A DNA stretch of 64,000 bases from Variovorax sp. Root473 (GTDB lineage: Bacteria; Pseudomonadota; Gammaproteobacteria; Burkholderiales; Burkholderiaceae_C), in the NCBI RefSeq assembly GCF_001426505.1, contig NZ_LMEV01000017.1, forward strand, positions 160,400 through 224,399, given 5' to 3'. A program made the position numbers and the translations under genes. Positions 11,245-20,517 of this stretch are shown here, piece by piece. The notes beneath the pieces are model-generated. The model had not been told where the DNA came from, searched no databases, and saw only the letters and a program-made list of their open reading frames with translations. Every line of letters starts with the position of its first letter. The stretch's first letter is position 1.

Positions 11245-12174
11245 ATGGCCGCGGCCATGACAAACACCCCCCAATCCGATTCGCTGCCGCCCCTCGCGCG
11301 GCATGCCGTGCACGTCTACGGCGAGCGCGGCCTCGCGCCCGAGGGCGTGGTGCGTGACGACACGCTGGCCGCCGAGGTGCCGGTGGCGCTGGTGTTCAAC
11401 GGCGTCTCGCACGCGGTGATGATGGCCACGCCGCAAGACCTGGAGGCCTTCGCGCTGGGTTTTGCGCTCAGCGAGGGCATCCTCGACAGCGCCGCCGATT
11501 GCCGCGGCATCGACGTGCGAACGGTCGAGGCCTTCGACGCGGGCCTGCCCGAGGGCATGCCGGGCATCGAGGTGCAGCTCGAAGTGTCCACGCGCAGCTT
11601 CGAACGCCTGAAGGACCGCCGCCGCAGCCTCGCGGGCCGCACCGGCTGCGGCGTGTGCGGCGTCGAAAGTTTCGCGGGGCTCGACCTGTCGCCGCAGCGC
11701 GTGCCGCCGCGCGACTGGATCGAACGCATCGACCTGGCCACCGTCCTGCGCGCCTTCGCCGCCATGCCGCCGCGCCAGGTGCTCAATGCCGAAGCCGGCG
11801 CGATCCACGCGGCAGCCTGGGCCACGGTCGACGGCGAACTCACCGACCTGATGGAAGACGTCGGCCGCCACAACGCGCTCGACAAGCTGCTCGGCAAGCT
11901 CGCGCGTGCGAATCGGCTGCAGGAACCGGGCTTCGTGCTGATGTCCAGCCGCGGCAGCCACGAGCTGGTGCGCAAGTGCGCGCGCCTGGGCATCGCGGCA
12001 ATGGCGACCATCTCGGCGCCGACCGCGATGGGCGTGCGCATGGCCGAACTCAGCGGCCTGCGTTTCTGGGGGCTGTGCCGCGCGCCGCGCGGTGTGCTTT
12101 ATGCCGACGGGCTCGGTGCGACGGTTGGATCGCCGAGCGCCAGCACCGCGTCCGCCACGGCCTCGATGCCCTGA
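11245..12174 (+). CDS. fdhD: Formate dehydrogenase accessory sulfurtransferase FdhD
   Basis: A 309-residue FdhD protein. In E. coli FdhD passes sulfur from IscS to the molybdenum cofactor before its insertion into formate dehydrogenase. The essential CxxC loop is present as TGCGVCGVES (~residue 133), with the conserved MEDVGRHNALDKLLG and MSSRGSHELVRKCARLG segments. Start is ATG 11245, with ATG 11257 (305 residues) equally possible. The 3' end overlaps the convergent mnmH gene by 76 nt. Confidence 0.93.
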   Translation: MAAAMTNTPQSDSLPPLARHAVHVYGERGLAPEGVVRDDTLAAEVPVALVFNGVSHAVMMATPQDLEAFALGFALSEGILDSAADCRGIDVRTVEAFDAGLPEGMPGIEVQLEVSTRSFERLKDRRRSLAGRTGCGVCGVESFAGLDLSPQRVPPRDWIERIDLATVLRAFAAMPPRQVLNAEAGAIHAAAWATVDGELTDLMEDVGRHNALDKLLGKLARANRLQEPGFVLMSSRGSHELVRKCARLGIAAMATISAPTAMGVRMAELSGLRFWGLCRAPRGVLYADGLGATVGSPSASTASATASMP

Positions 12175-13178
12175 TCCGAGAGGTCGGACGCTGCCACGCG
12201 CTGGCGCCTGGCCCACGCACGAAAGTGCGTTTCTTGCGACTTCTCGTAGTGCGGGTCGTAGTGCAAGGACATGAGTTCGGCGAACAGGTGCGGCAGGTCG
12301 GCGTCGTGCGCCCATTGCTGCCAGCGCGTCACCGTTTCCTTGCCCTGCAGCTCCTTCAGCACGCCCATCTTCTCGGCGAGCGCCGCGCGGTTGTCGCCCA
12401 GGTAGGCGTAGTCGCGCAGCAGGTAGGTCAGCCGCGCCTCGGGCGTGGCCGCCACTTCGATGCACGGTGCGTCGCGCATCTGGGCGACGAGTGACAGCGG
12501 CAGCGACAGCCGCCCGATGCGCACGCTCTCACCCTCGACATACAACGGGCGCGAGAGGTCGATGGCTTCGAGCACGGTCGCGATGCGCGTCTCGAAATGC
12601 TTCTGCGAGGGCTGCGCCACGCCCGGCAGCGCGCCGAGCAGCGAGCCCTTGTGGTTGGCGAAGTCTTCCAGGTCGAGCACCTGCGCGCCGCGCTGGGCCA
12701 GCGCATGCAGCACGCGCGTCTTGGCGCTGCCCGTCGCGCCACAGATCACGCGCAGGTCGAGCTGCGGCGTCAGCGCGTCGATCTGCGAGATCACATGGCG
12801 GCGAAAGCTCTTGTAGCCGCCCGCGAGCTGTTGGGCGTCCCAGCCCACGAGCCGCAGCCACGTGACCATGGAGCCGCTGCGCATGCCGCCGCGCCAGCAG
12901 TAGACCAGCGGCTTCCACTTCTCGGGCCGGTCGGCCAGCGTGTCGCGCAGATGCCGCGCGATGTTGGCCGCCACCATCGCGCCACCGATGCGGCGTGCCT
13001 CGAAGGCGCCGGTCTGCACGTAGACCGTGCCGACGATGTGGCGCTCCTCGTCGTCGAGCACGGGGCAGTTGATGGCGCCGGGAATGTGGTCGAGCGCGAA
13101 CTCGGCGGGCGAGCGGGCGTCGATGATCGAATCGAAGGCGTGGCGGTCCGCCACCCGGACGGGTTGGCGATGACTCAT
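12099..13178 (-). CDS. mnmH: tRNA 2-selenouridine synthase MnmH (SelU/YbbB)
   Basis: A 359-residue enzyme that replaces the 2-thio group of wobble uridine 34 in tRNA with selenium, using selenophosphate. The N-terminal rhodanese domain holds the catalytic cysteine in VYCWRGGMRSGS (Cys ~94). The C-terminal half has a P-loop GATGSAKT (~147-154) and the LDLEDFANHKGS segment typical of MnmH. It lies 35 nt downstream of two PhnE-like permease genes on the same strand and shares the neighbourhood with selD, the selenophosphate source. The stop codon lies inside fdhD on the opposite strand. Confidence 0.94.
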   Translation of the reverse strand: MSHRQPVRVADRHAFDSIIDARSPAEFALDHIPGAINCPVLDDEERHIVGTVYVQTGAFEARRIGGAMVAANIARHLRDTLADRPEKWKPLVYCWRGGMRSGSMVTWLRLVGWDAQQLAGGYKSFRRHVISQIDALTPQLDLRVICGATGSAKTRVLHALAQRGAQVLDLEDFANHKGSLLGALPGVAQPSQKHFETRIATVLEAIDLSRPLYVEGESVRIGRLSLPLSLVAQMRDAPCIEVAATPEARLTYLLRDYAYLGDNRAALAEKMGVLKELQGKETVTRWQQWAHDADLPHLFAELMSLHYDPHYEKSQETHFRAWARRQRVAASDLSDQGIEAVADAVLALGDPTVAPSPSA

Positions 13179-13213
13179 GGCTGAAGGGACCTCATGCCGC
13201 CATTGTCGGCCAC

Positions 13214-14011
13214 TCAGGCGTAGGCCGGACCTATGCCTTTTCGCAAGCGAGCACTCGCCAAGTCGACAAGGGTGACCAGCACGAACATGGCGATCAGCAC
13301 CGTCATCGCCTGCTGCTGCTGGAAGATCGACAGGTGGAAGTACAGCAGCTGTCCCAGCCCGCCGCCGCCCACGAAGCCCAGCACGGCCGCCATGCGGATG
13401 TTCATTTCCCAGCGATAGAGCGTGTAGGCCACCCACTGCGGCAGCACGATCGGCAGGCTGGCGTAGCTGAAGGCGGCGACCGGGCCGGCGCCCGAGAGTG
13501 CCAGCGCCTGCTCGGGCTCGCGCGGTGCGTTCTCCAGCGCCTCGGCAAAGAGTCGGCCGAGCACGCCCGTGGTGTGCAGCGCCAGTGCCAGCGCGCCCGC
13601 GAACGGACCGATGCCGGCGGCCAGCACCATGAGCGCGGCCCACACCAGCTCGGGCACGCTGCGCAGGAAGTTGAGCACGAAGCGCGCGCCATGGCGCAGC
13701 GGCCCGCCGGTGCGGCCCGAGGCCGGCAGCGCGAGCACGGCGCCCGCCACGGCGGCCAGCACGGTCCCCAGCGCCGACACGGCCAGCGTCTGCAGCGCGC
13801 CGTGGCCGACCTTGGCGAGAAACTCGGAGGACACGTCGGGCGGGAAGAACTCCGCGATGAACTTGCCCATCAGCCGCAGTGATTCGGCCGAGCCTAGCGC
13901 GCCGTAGTCGATGCCCAGGTAGACAAAACTCGCGACCACCGCTGCGGCGATCAGCGCCACGGCGAACCAGCAGCGCAGGCAAGGAGGAGGGCGTGGCGGC
14001 AGCGGAGTCAT
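13214..14011 (-). CDS. PhnE-like ABC permease, second subunit (putative selenium oxyanion importer)
   Basis: A 265-residue inner-membrane permease of the phosphonate/PhnE type, with about six hydrophobic spans and the coupling-loop region EQALALSGAGPVAAFSYASL. Family segments RSVPELVWAALMV and YRWEMNIRMAAVLGFVGGGG are clear. Its ATG overlaps the stop of the upstream permease by 4 nt. It is the last transporter gene before mnmH. The literal family assignment is phosphonate transport. Linkage to mnmH and selD suggests a selenium oxyanion instead. Confidence 0.88.
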   Translation of the reverse strand: MTPLPPRPPPCLRCWFAVALIAAAVVASFVYLGIDYGALGSAESLRLMGKFIAEFFPPDVSSEFLAKVGHGALQTLAVSALGTVLAAVAGAVLALPASGRTGGPLRHGARFVLNFLRSVPELVWAALMVLAAGIGPFAGALALALHTTGVLGRLFAEALENAPREPEQALALSGAGPVAAFSYASLPIVLPQWVAYTLYRWEMNIRMAAVLGFVGGGGLGQLLYFHLSIFQQQQAMTVLIAMFVLVTLVDLASARLRKGIGPAYA

Positions 14012-14850
14012 GCCAGGAGCTTTCGCAATGCGTTGCTCAGCATGTCGGCCAGCAGCACGAGCGCGAGGAACACCAGCAGGATGCTGCTGGCCTCGCCGCC
14101 GTTGAGCATCTTCATCGACTGGTCCATCAGCTGCCCGAGGCCGCCCGCGCCCACGAAGCCCATCACCACCGAGGCGCGCACCGCGCATTCCCAGCGGTAC
14201 ACGGTGTACGAGGCCAGCTCCTGCGCGGTGTGCGGCAGCAGGCCGTAGCACAGCGCCGCGAGCCGGCCACTGCCGCTTTCGAGCAGCGCGCGCGCGGGTC
14301 GCGTGTCGGTCGATTCGAGGATCTCGGCGTAGACCTTGCCCAGCATGCCGCCGTAGGTGATCGCCAGCGCCAGCACGCCGGCCGCGGGACCAAGCCCGAG
14401 CGCGCGCACGAACAGCAGCGCCCACACGATTTCGGGAATGGCGCGCAGCACCATCAGCAGCCAGCGCACCGCCTGCCGGACGATGCCGGCCTGCACGCGG
14501 CCGGGGCCGGGTCCGATGCGCGAGATGGAGAGCGCGCGCGTGGTCACGAAGCCCAGCGGCGCGCCGATGAGCAATGCCATCGCGGTGCCGGCCGTGGCCA
14601 TGGCCAGCGTTTCGAGCGTGGCCTTGGCGAGCAGTGCGAGAAAAGCCGGTGAGCCGTCGGGCGGAAAAAAGCCCGCGAGAAAGCCGTCGATGACCGCGAG
14701 CTGTCCGCTGCCAAACAGCGCCCAGGGCTTGAATTCGGAGAGCGCGAGCATCGGCCACGCGATGACCAGCGCCGCGAGCCAGCCGGCCAGGCGGCGGCCC
14801 GCCTGCGGGTCACGCAGGGCGGGAGACGACAGCGTGGTCGTTGCAGTCAC
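14008..14850 (-). CDS. PhnE-like ABC permease, first subunit (putative selenium oxyanion importer)
   Basis: A 280-residue permease paralogous to the following gene, with matching features [13 protein letters not shown] and [20 protein letters not shown]. The GTG start at 14850 overlaps the ATPase stop as GTGA, giving continuous translational coupling through phnC-like, phnE-like and phnE-like. Two separate permeases suggest a heterodimeric channel. Substrate inferred only from gene context. Confidence 0.88.
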   Translation of the reverse strand: MTATTTLSSPALRDPQAGRRLAGWLAALVIAWPMLALSEFKPWALFGSGQLAVIDGFLAGFFPPDGSPAFLALLAKATLETLAMATAGTAMALLIGAPLGFVTTRALSISRIGPGPGRVQAGIVRQAVRWLLMVLRAIPEIVWALLFVRALGLGPAAGVLALAITYGGMLGKVYAEILESTDTRPARALLESGSGRLAALCYGLLPHTAQELASYTVYRWECAVRASVVMGFVGAGGLGQLMDQSMKMLNGGEASSILLVFLALVLLADMLSNALRKLLA

Positions 14851-15659
14851 GGACAGTCCGGCCGATGGAAGGCAGGCTCGGCGGTGCCGACCGGCAGCGG
14901 CCCTTGCGTCGCCACGCCGCCTTCGCTCGCATAGAGCGCCTCGAGCAGCGCCGGCGTCACCTCGGCGGCCGGCAGGTCGAAGGCGACCTGCCCGTCGCGC
15001 ATGCCCACGATGCGCGGAAACCAGCGCAGCGCGAGGTCGACCGCGTGCAGCGACGCGACCAGCGTGGCGCCGGTCGATTCGCTCTGCGCGACCAGCTGGC
15101 CCACGGCCGCGTGCGCGAGCGTGGGGTCGAGCGCGGACACCGGCTCGTCCGCCAGCAGCAGCGCCGGGCGCTGGTACAGCACGCGCGCGATGCCCACGCG
15201 CTGCAGCTGGCCGCCCGAGAGGCGGTCGCAGCGGTCGAACAGCCGGTCTTCGAGCGCGAACCGGGCCAGCGCCGCGTGCGCGCCCGCGATGTCGGACGGA
15301 TAGAACAGCGAACCCAGCGCGCGCGCCGTCGACCACTGGCCGAGCCGGCCCGCGAGCACGGCCGTGACCACGCGCAGGCGCGGCGCGATCGGCGGCGCCT
15401 GGTGCACGGTGCCGATGCGCGCGCGCAGCTGCTTGAGCGCGCGCGCCGGCAGCCGCCATGGGTGCTCGCCGAGCGCCTGCACCTCGCCCTGGCCGGGCCG
15501 CAGCGCCGCGCCGAGCACACGCAGCAGCGTGGTCTTGCCTGCGCCCGAGGGCCCGATGACGGCAATGCGCTCGCCGTTGTGCGCGGCCAGCGTCACGCGG
15601 GCCAGCGCGCGCTGGCCGTTGGGGTGGACGACGCCGATGCCGTCGAGCGAAAAACTCAT
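14847..15659 (-). CDS. PhnC-like ABC transporter ATPase (putative selenium oxyanion importer)
   Basis: A 270-residue ABC ATPase with Walker [10 protein letters not shown], signature [15 protein letters not shown], Walker [14 protein letters not shown] and switch histidine SLHAVD. The alanine before DEPVSALDP and the overall pattern fit the PhnC subfamily. It starts 13 nt after the binding-protein gene and overlaps the permease gene. It would power the importer from the cytoplasmic face. Confidence 0.9.
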   Translation of the reverse strand: MSFSLDGIGVVHPNGQRALARVTLAAHNGERIAVIGPSGAGKTTLLRVLGAALRPGQGEVQALGEHPWRLPARALKQLRARIGTVHQAPPIAPRLRVVTAVLAGRLGQWSTARALGSLFYPSDIAGAHAALARFALEDRLFDRCDRLSGGQLQRVGIARVLYQRPALLLADEPVSALDPTLAHAAVGQLVAQSESTGATLVASLHAVDLALRWFPRIVGMRDGQVAFDLPAAEVTPALLEALYASEGGVATQGPLPVGTAEPAFHRPDCP

Positions 15660-15672
15660 CCGCGCAGTCCAC

Positions 15673-16536
15673 TTACTTGATCAGCCCAGCCGACTTGCCC
15701 GCCGTCTCGATGCCGTCGTAGTTCGACGACTTCGTCGGGATGAACTTGCTCGCACGCTGCAGCGCCATGATGTCCTTGTGCGCCGGGTTGGCGGGGTCGA
15801 GCTTCAGGAAGGCGTCGGTCAGCTTCTTCTGCAGTGCGGCGTTCATGCCCGGGCGAACGGTCCAGTTGTAGTCGTAGTAGGTCGGCGTGGTCGCGAGCAC
15901 GCGCACCTTGGCGGCGTTGGGGTTCTTCGACTCGACCAGCTTGTCCCACACCGAGGCGTTGAGCACGCCCGCTTCGGCGCGCGAGGCGGCCACGAAGGCG
16001 ACGGTGGCGTCGTGCGCGCCCGAGAACGCAACGGTCTTGAAGTCCTTCTCGGGGTTGATGCCGGCCTGCAGCAAAAAGTAGCGCGGCATCAGGCTGCCCG
16101 AGGTGGACGAGGGCGCGCCGAAGGCGAAGGTCTTGCCCTTCAGGTCGGCCAGCGTCTTCGCGGGGCTGTCGATCGGCACGATGAACTTGCTGGTGAAGAC
16201 TTCGTCTTCCGCGCGCTGCACGATCGGCACCGCGCCGCCGTTGGTGCGGATGCGCGCCTGCACGAAGGTGAAGCCGCCCAGCCACGCCATGTCGATCTTG
16301 TTCGTCGCCAGGCCCTCGACCACGGCGGCGTAGTCGGTCACGGGCGTGAACTGCACGTCCATGCCGGTTTCCTTCTTCAGGTAGTCGCCCAGCGGCGTGA
16401 ACTTGCGCTGCAGCTCGGTCGGCGCTTCGTCGGGAATGGCCGACACGCGTAGCACGCCCTGGGCGAAGGCGCCCACGGCGCTGAGGGACAGGGCGAGGGC
16501 GATCGCTAGTCGGGACACGGTTTGTTTTGTTTGCAT
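15673..16536 (-). CDS. PhnD-like periplasmic binding protein (putative selenate/selenite binding)
   Basis: A 287-residue binding protein with a signal peptide (cleavage near AVGAFAQG). The PhnD-family core contains [28 protein letters not shown] and [17 protein letters not shown]. It is the first gene of the five-gene minus-strand unit ending in mnmH, and is divergent from selD 115 nt away. PhnD proteins bind phosphonates, phosphite or phosphate-like anions. I recall an NCBI protein family named putative selenate ABC transporter binding protein whose members sit beside selD, and the same context is present here. Ligand remains inferred. Confidence 0.88.
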   Translation of the reverse strand: MQTKQTVSRLAIALALSLSAVGAFAQGVLRVSAIPDEAPTELQRKFTPLGDYLKKETGMDVQFTPVTDYAAVVEGLATNKIDMAWLGGFTFVQARIRTNGGAVPIVQRAEDEVFTSKFIVPIDSPAKTLADLKGKTFAFGAPSSTSGSLMPRYFLLQAGINPEKDFKTVAFSGAHDATVAFVAASRAEAGVLNASVWDKLVESKNPNAAKVRVLATTPTYYDYNWTVRPGMNAALQKKLTDAFLKLDPANPAHKDIMALQRASKFIPTKSSNYDGIETAGKSAGLIK

Positions 16537-16651
16537 GGTGTGAGTGAAGCGTTCAGTGGAGAAGAAAGAAAAGGATGTGTTCGGGTGCGCAGGCAGACGG
16601 TGGCGCGGGCTTCGATAATTGCGGCTTGTTCCATTCGACCGACCCGCCGCC

Positions 16652-17731
16652 ATGATCGAAGCCGCACCTTCCAAGCTCCTGAATCCGTTGGCGCCGCTGC
16701 GGCTCACCAGCTTCTCGCATGGGGGCGGCTGCGGCTGCAAGATCGCGCCGGGCGTGCTGTCGCAGATCCTGCGCCACCATGGGGGCGGGCTGATTCCGCC
16801 CGAACTCATGGTCGGCATCGAGACCGCCGACGACGCGGCAGTCTACCGGCTCAACGACGAGCAGGCGCTGATCGCCACCACCGATTTCTTCATGCCGATC
16901 GTGGACGACCCCTACGAGTTCGGCCGGATCGCCGCCACCAACGCCATCAGCGACGTTTATGCGATGGGCGGGCGCCCGATCATGGCGCTGGCGCTGGTCG
17001 CCATGCCGATCAACGAGCTGCCGGTGGAGGTCATCGCCGAGATCGTGCGCGGCGGGCAGGACGTGTGCCGCGCGGCGGGCATTCCCATTGCGGGCGGCCA
17101 CACCATCGATTCGGTCGAGCCGATCTACGGGCTGGTCGCGATGGGGCTGGTGCACCCGAAGCGCGTGCGGCGCAACGCCGATGCGCAGGCAGGCGACGTG
17201 CTGGTGCTCGGCAAGCCGCTGGGCGTGGGCGTGCTGTCGGCGGCGCTCAAGAAGCAGCAGCTGTCCGAGGCCGGCTACCGCCAGCTCATCGAGAACACCA
17301 CGAAGCTCAACACGCCCGGCATCGCGCTCTCGGCGCTCGACGGCGTGCACGCCCTGACCGACGTCACGGGCTTCGGCCTGGCCGGCCACGCGCTCGAACT
17401 CGCGCGCGGCGCGGGGCTCACGGCGGTCGTCGAATGGTCGCGTGTGCCGCTGCTCGACAACGTGATCGCGATGGCGGCCGGCGGGCTGGTCACCGGTGCG
17501 TCGGGTCGCAACTGGGCGGGTTACGGCGCCGACGTGCAATTGCACGAAGGCCTGTCGGTGACGGCGCAGACGCTGATGACCGATCCGCAGACCTCGGGGG
17601 GCCTGCTCGTGAGCTGCGCGCCCGAGGTGGCCGGGGCGGTGCTGGAGATCTTCCGCAACGAAGGCTTCGGGCAGGCGGCGGTCATCGGCCGCGTGGAAGC
17701 CGGCGCGCCGGGCCTCGTCGTGTTGCCCTGA
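16652..17731 (+). CDS. selD: Selenide, water dikinase SelD (selenophosphate synthetase)
   Basis: A 359-residue enzyme that makes selenophosphate from selenide and ATP. The catalytic loop HGGGCGCKI contains Cys ~27 and Lys ~30, equivalent to Cys17 and Lys20 of the E. coli enzyme. The cysteine is encoded by TGC, so SelD itself is not a selenoprotein. Other conserved segments are DDAAVYRL, TTDFFMPIVDDPYEFG and AGGHTIDSVEPIYG. Start MIEAAPSK (ATG 16652) is preferred over an upstream TTG. No selA or selB lies in the window, so its visible customer is MnmH. Confidence 0.95.
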   Translation: MIEAAPSKLLNPLAPLRLTSFSHGGGCGCKIAPGVLSQILRHHGGGLIPPELMVGIETADDAAVYRLNDEQALIATTDFFMPIVDDPYEFGRIAATNAISDVYAMGGRPIMALALVAMPINELPVEVIAEIVRGGQDVCRAAGIPIAGGHTIDSVEPIYGLVAMGLVHPKRVRRNADAQAGDVLVLGKPLGVGVLSAALKKQQLSEAGYRQLIENTTKLNTPGIALSALDGVHALTDVTGFGLAGHALELARGAGLTAVVEWSRVPLLDNVIAMAAGGLVTGASGRNWAGYGADVQLHEGLSVTAQTLMTDPQTSGGLLVSCAPEVAGAVLEIFRNEGFGQAAVIGRVEAGAPGLVVLP

Positions 17732-17888
17732 GCCGGGGCGCCGACGGGCGGGTGGGGTCGTCATCGACACGCGCTCCTTCGCTTTTTCGCATCGTGCGAC
17801 AGGTCCGCGCAGCGGGCAACACCTCGCGGCCCTTTCCAATAACCCTTGAATCCGCCGGTCCCGGTAGGCGTCGGCTATCGTTCGCGCC

Positions 17889-20405
17889 ATGAACGCTTCC
17901 CTTCGCCTTGGCTGGCGCACGCTCTGGCGCGATCTGCGCGCCGGTGAGCTGCGCCTCTTGATCGTGGCCGTGGTGCTGGCCGTCGCCGCGCTCACGGCGG
18001 TCGGCTTCTTTGCCGACCGGCTGCAGGGCGGGCTGCAGCGCGATGCGCGCCAACTGCTGGGCGGCGATGCGGTGATCGTGAGCGACAACCCAACGCCCGA
18101 GGCCTTCATCGCGCAGGCCCAATCGCTCGGCCTCGTGGGCACCGGCACCTTCGGCTTTCCCACCATGGCGCGGGCCGAGGAAGCGAAGGGCGGCGCCAGC
18201 AAGCTCGTGGCCCTGAAGGCCGTGACGCCGGGCTATCCGCTGCGCGGCAACCTGCAGACGGCCACCACGGCCGAAGGCGCGGGCACCGTCACGCGCGACG
18301 TGCCGGCCGCGGGCGAAGTCTGGGTCGATGCCTCGCTGCTCGACTCACTCGGCCTGAGGGTCGGCGACACGCTGCTGCTGGGCGACACCGGCCTGCGCGT
18401 GGGCCGCGTGATCACCCTGGAGCCCGACCGGGGCGCGGGCTTCATGAGCTTCTCGCCGCGCGTGATGCTCAACCAGGCCGACGTGGCGCGCACCGGCCTC
18501 GTTCAGCCCGCCAGCCGCGTGGGCTACCGCTACGCCGTGGCCGGCGACGATGCCGCCGTGAAGCGCTTCAGCGACTGGGCCGAGGCGACCATCAAGAAGG
18601 GCGAATTGCGCGGCGTGCGGCTCGACTCCTTCGAAGGCGGCCGGCCCGAGATGCGCCAGACGCTCGATCGCGCCGAGAAATTCCTCAGCCTCGTCGCGCT
18701 GCTCGCGGCACTGCTGTCGGCCGTGGCCGTGGCGCTGGCCGCGCGCGGCTTCGCGGCCAGCCACCTGGACGACTGCGCGATGCTGCGCGTGCTCGGCCAG
18801 AGCCAGCGCACCATCGCCGCGGCCTACGCGTTCGAGTTCGCGGTGATCGGCACCGTGGCCAGCGCGATCGGCGTGGCCATCGGCTTTGCCGTGCATTACG
18901 TGTTCGTGCTGCTGCTGGCCGGGCTGGTCGAGACCGCCTTGCCCGCCGCCACGCTGTGGCCCGTGGCCTTCGGCCTGGGCATGGGGCTCACGCTGCTGTT
19001 CGCCTTCGGCCTGCCGCCGGTGCTGCAGCTGGCACGCGTGCCGCCGCTGCGCGTGATCCGCCGCGACGTGGGCGGGCTCAAGCCTGCGTCGCTCGCCGTG
19101 CTCGGCATCGGCGTGGCGGGCTTCGCGGCCTTGCTGATGGCGGCCAGCAGCGACATCAAGCTGGGCCTCATCGCGGTCGGCGGCTTTGCCGGCGCCGTGG
19201 CCGTGTTCGCGCTGCTGAGCTGGCTCGCGGTGAAGGTGCTGCGCCGCAGCGTCAGCGAGACCACCGCGCCGCGCTGGCTGGTGCTGGCCACGCGGCAGAT
19301 CTCGGCGCGGCCGGCCTATGCCGTGGTGCAGGTCAGCGCGCTCGCCGTGGGCCTGCTGGCGCTGGTGCTGCTGGTGCTGCTGCGCACCGACCTCGTCGCA
19401 AGCTGGCGCAAGGCCACGCCGCCCGATGCACCCAACCGCTTCGTCATCAACGTGATGCCCGAGCAGAGCGACGCGTTCCAGAAGACGCTGCGCGATGCGG
19501 GTGTCGGCAAGTTCGACTGGTACCCGATGATCCGCGGCCGGCTGGTGGCGATCAACGACAAGCCCGTGACGCCCGATGACTACACCGAGGACCGCGCCAA
19601 GCGCCTGGTGGATCGCGAGTTCAACCTGAGCAACAGCAGCGCCGCGCCCGCGCACAACAGCATCACCGCCGGCACCTGGACGCCCGAGGCGAAGAATGAG
19701 GTGAGCGTGGAAGAAGGCCTGGCCGAGACGCTGGGCCTGAAGCTCGGCGACACCCTGCGCTTCGACATCGGCGGCATGCAGAACGACGCGCGCATCACCT
19801 CGCTGCGCAAGGTCGACTGGGGCTCGCTGCACGCCAACTTCTTCGTGATGTACACCGTGACCTCGCTGGCCGACGTGCCCGTGACCTACATGGGCGCCTT
19901 CCGCGCGCCCGAGACGCGCGGCTTCGACAACGCGCTGGTGCGCAGCTTTCCCAACGTGACCAACGTCGACATGAGCGCCACCATCAACCAGGTGCAGCGC
20001 GTGCTCGACCAGGTGGTGCGCGCGGTCGAGTTCCTGTTCGGCTTCACGCTGGCGGCCGGGCTGGTGGTGCTGTTCGCCGCCGTGACCGCCACGCGGGAGG
20101 AGCGTGCGCGCGAGTTCGCCGTGATGCGCGCGGTGGGCGCGCGCGCCAGCCTGCTGCGGCAGGTGCAGCGCGCCGAACTCGTGGGCGTCGGCCTGCTGGC
20201 CGGTTTCCTCGCGAGCATCGTCGCCTCGGTGATCGGCTGGGCGCTGGCGCGCTTCGTGTTCGAGTTCACCTGGACCGCCTCGCCGCTGGTGCCGGTGGCG
20301 GGCGCGCTGGCCGGTGCGGTGCTCGCGCTGGCGGCGGGGTGGTGGGGCCTGCGCGACGTGCTGCGCCGGCCGGTGGTCGACACGCTGCGCCGCGCGGCCG
20401 AGTAG
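17889..20405 (+). CDS. FtsX-family ABC transporter permease (YbbP-like)
   Basis: An 838-residue integral membrane protein with the architecture of YbbP-type permeases. It has an N-terminal span, a large periplasmic MacB-like domain, a central cluster of spans around residues 260-480, a second periplasmic segment, and three C-terminal spans with the FtsX loop TATREERAREFAVMRAVGA. Such proteins pair with a YbbA-type ATPase in lipid or lipoprotein trafficking or substrate export. No ATPase gene is adjacent, so the partner must be encoded elsewhere. Confidence 0.85.
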   Translation: MNASLRLGWRTLWRDLRAGELRLLIVAVVLAVAALTAVGFFADRLQGGLQRDARQLLGGDAVIVSDNPTPEAFIAQAQSLGLVGTGTFGFPTMARAEEAKGGASKLVALKAVTPGYPLRGNLQTATTAEGAGTVTRDVPAAGEVWVDASLLDSLGLRVGDTLLLGDTGLRVGRVITLEPDRGAGFMSFSPRVMLNQADVARTGLVQPASRVGYRYAVAGDDAAVKRFSDWAEATIKKGELRGVRLDSFEGGRPEMRQTLDRAEKFLSLVALLAALLSAVAVALAARGFAASHLDDCAMLRVLGQSQRTIAAAYAFEFAVIGTVASAIGVAIGFAVHYVFVLLLAGLVETALPAATLWPVAFGLGMGLTLLFAFGLPPVLQLARVPPLRVIRRDVGGLKPASLAVLGIGVAGFAALLMAASSDIKLGLIAVGGFAGAVAVFALLSWLAVKVLRRSVSETTAPRWLVLATRQISARPAYAVVQVSALAVGLLALVLLVLLRTDLVASWRKATPPDAPNRFVINVMPEQSDAFQKTLRDAGVGKFDWYPMIRGRLVAINDKPVTPDDYTEDRAKRLVDREFNLSNSSAAPAHNSITAGTWTPEAKNEVSVEEGLAETLGLKLGDTLRFDIGGMQNDARITSLRKVDWGSLHANFFVMYTVTSLADVPVTYMGAFRAPETRGFDNALVRSFPNVTNVDMSATINQVQRVLDQVVRAVEFLFGFTLAAGLVVLFAAVTATREERAREFAVMRAVGARASLLRQVQRAELVGVGLLAGFLASIVASVIGWALARFVFEFTWTASPLVPVAGALAGAVLALAAGWWGLRDVLRRPVVDTLRRAAE

Positions 20406-20457
20406 GGCGGCACAGCGACAGCGCCGTACAGTTTTTTTCTTCCGCGATCGGCAAGAG

Positions 20458-20489
20458 GGGGCCGGGGATGCAATACATTCCCCGGCCCC
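20458..20489 (+). other. GC-rich perfect hairpin between the permease and ATPase genes
   Basis: GGGGCCGGGGA at 20458-20468 is the exact reverse complement of TCCCCGGCCCC at 20479-20489, with a 10-nt loop. No uridine run follows, so a simple intrinsic terminator is unlikely on the plus strand. It ends 28 nt before the ATPase start and could act in the 5' leader of that gene or protect the upstream mRNA. Confidence 0.6.
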
Positions 20490-20517
20490 GTATTCAATTC
20501 AGAAGAGAAATTCCTGC

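Noticed and set aside
13214..16536. Literal annotation as a phosphonate importer
   Set aside because: Family similarity is to PhnDCE, but no phosphonate catabolism gene is nearby, while mnmH is in the same operon and selD is divergent. A selenium substrate fits better, although unproven.
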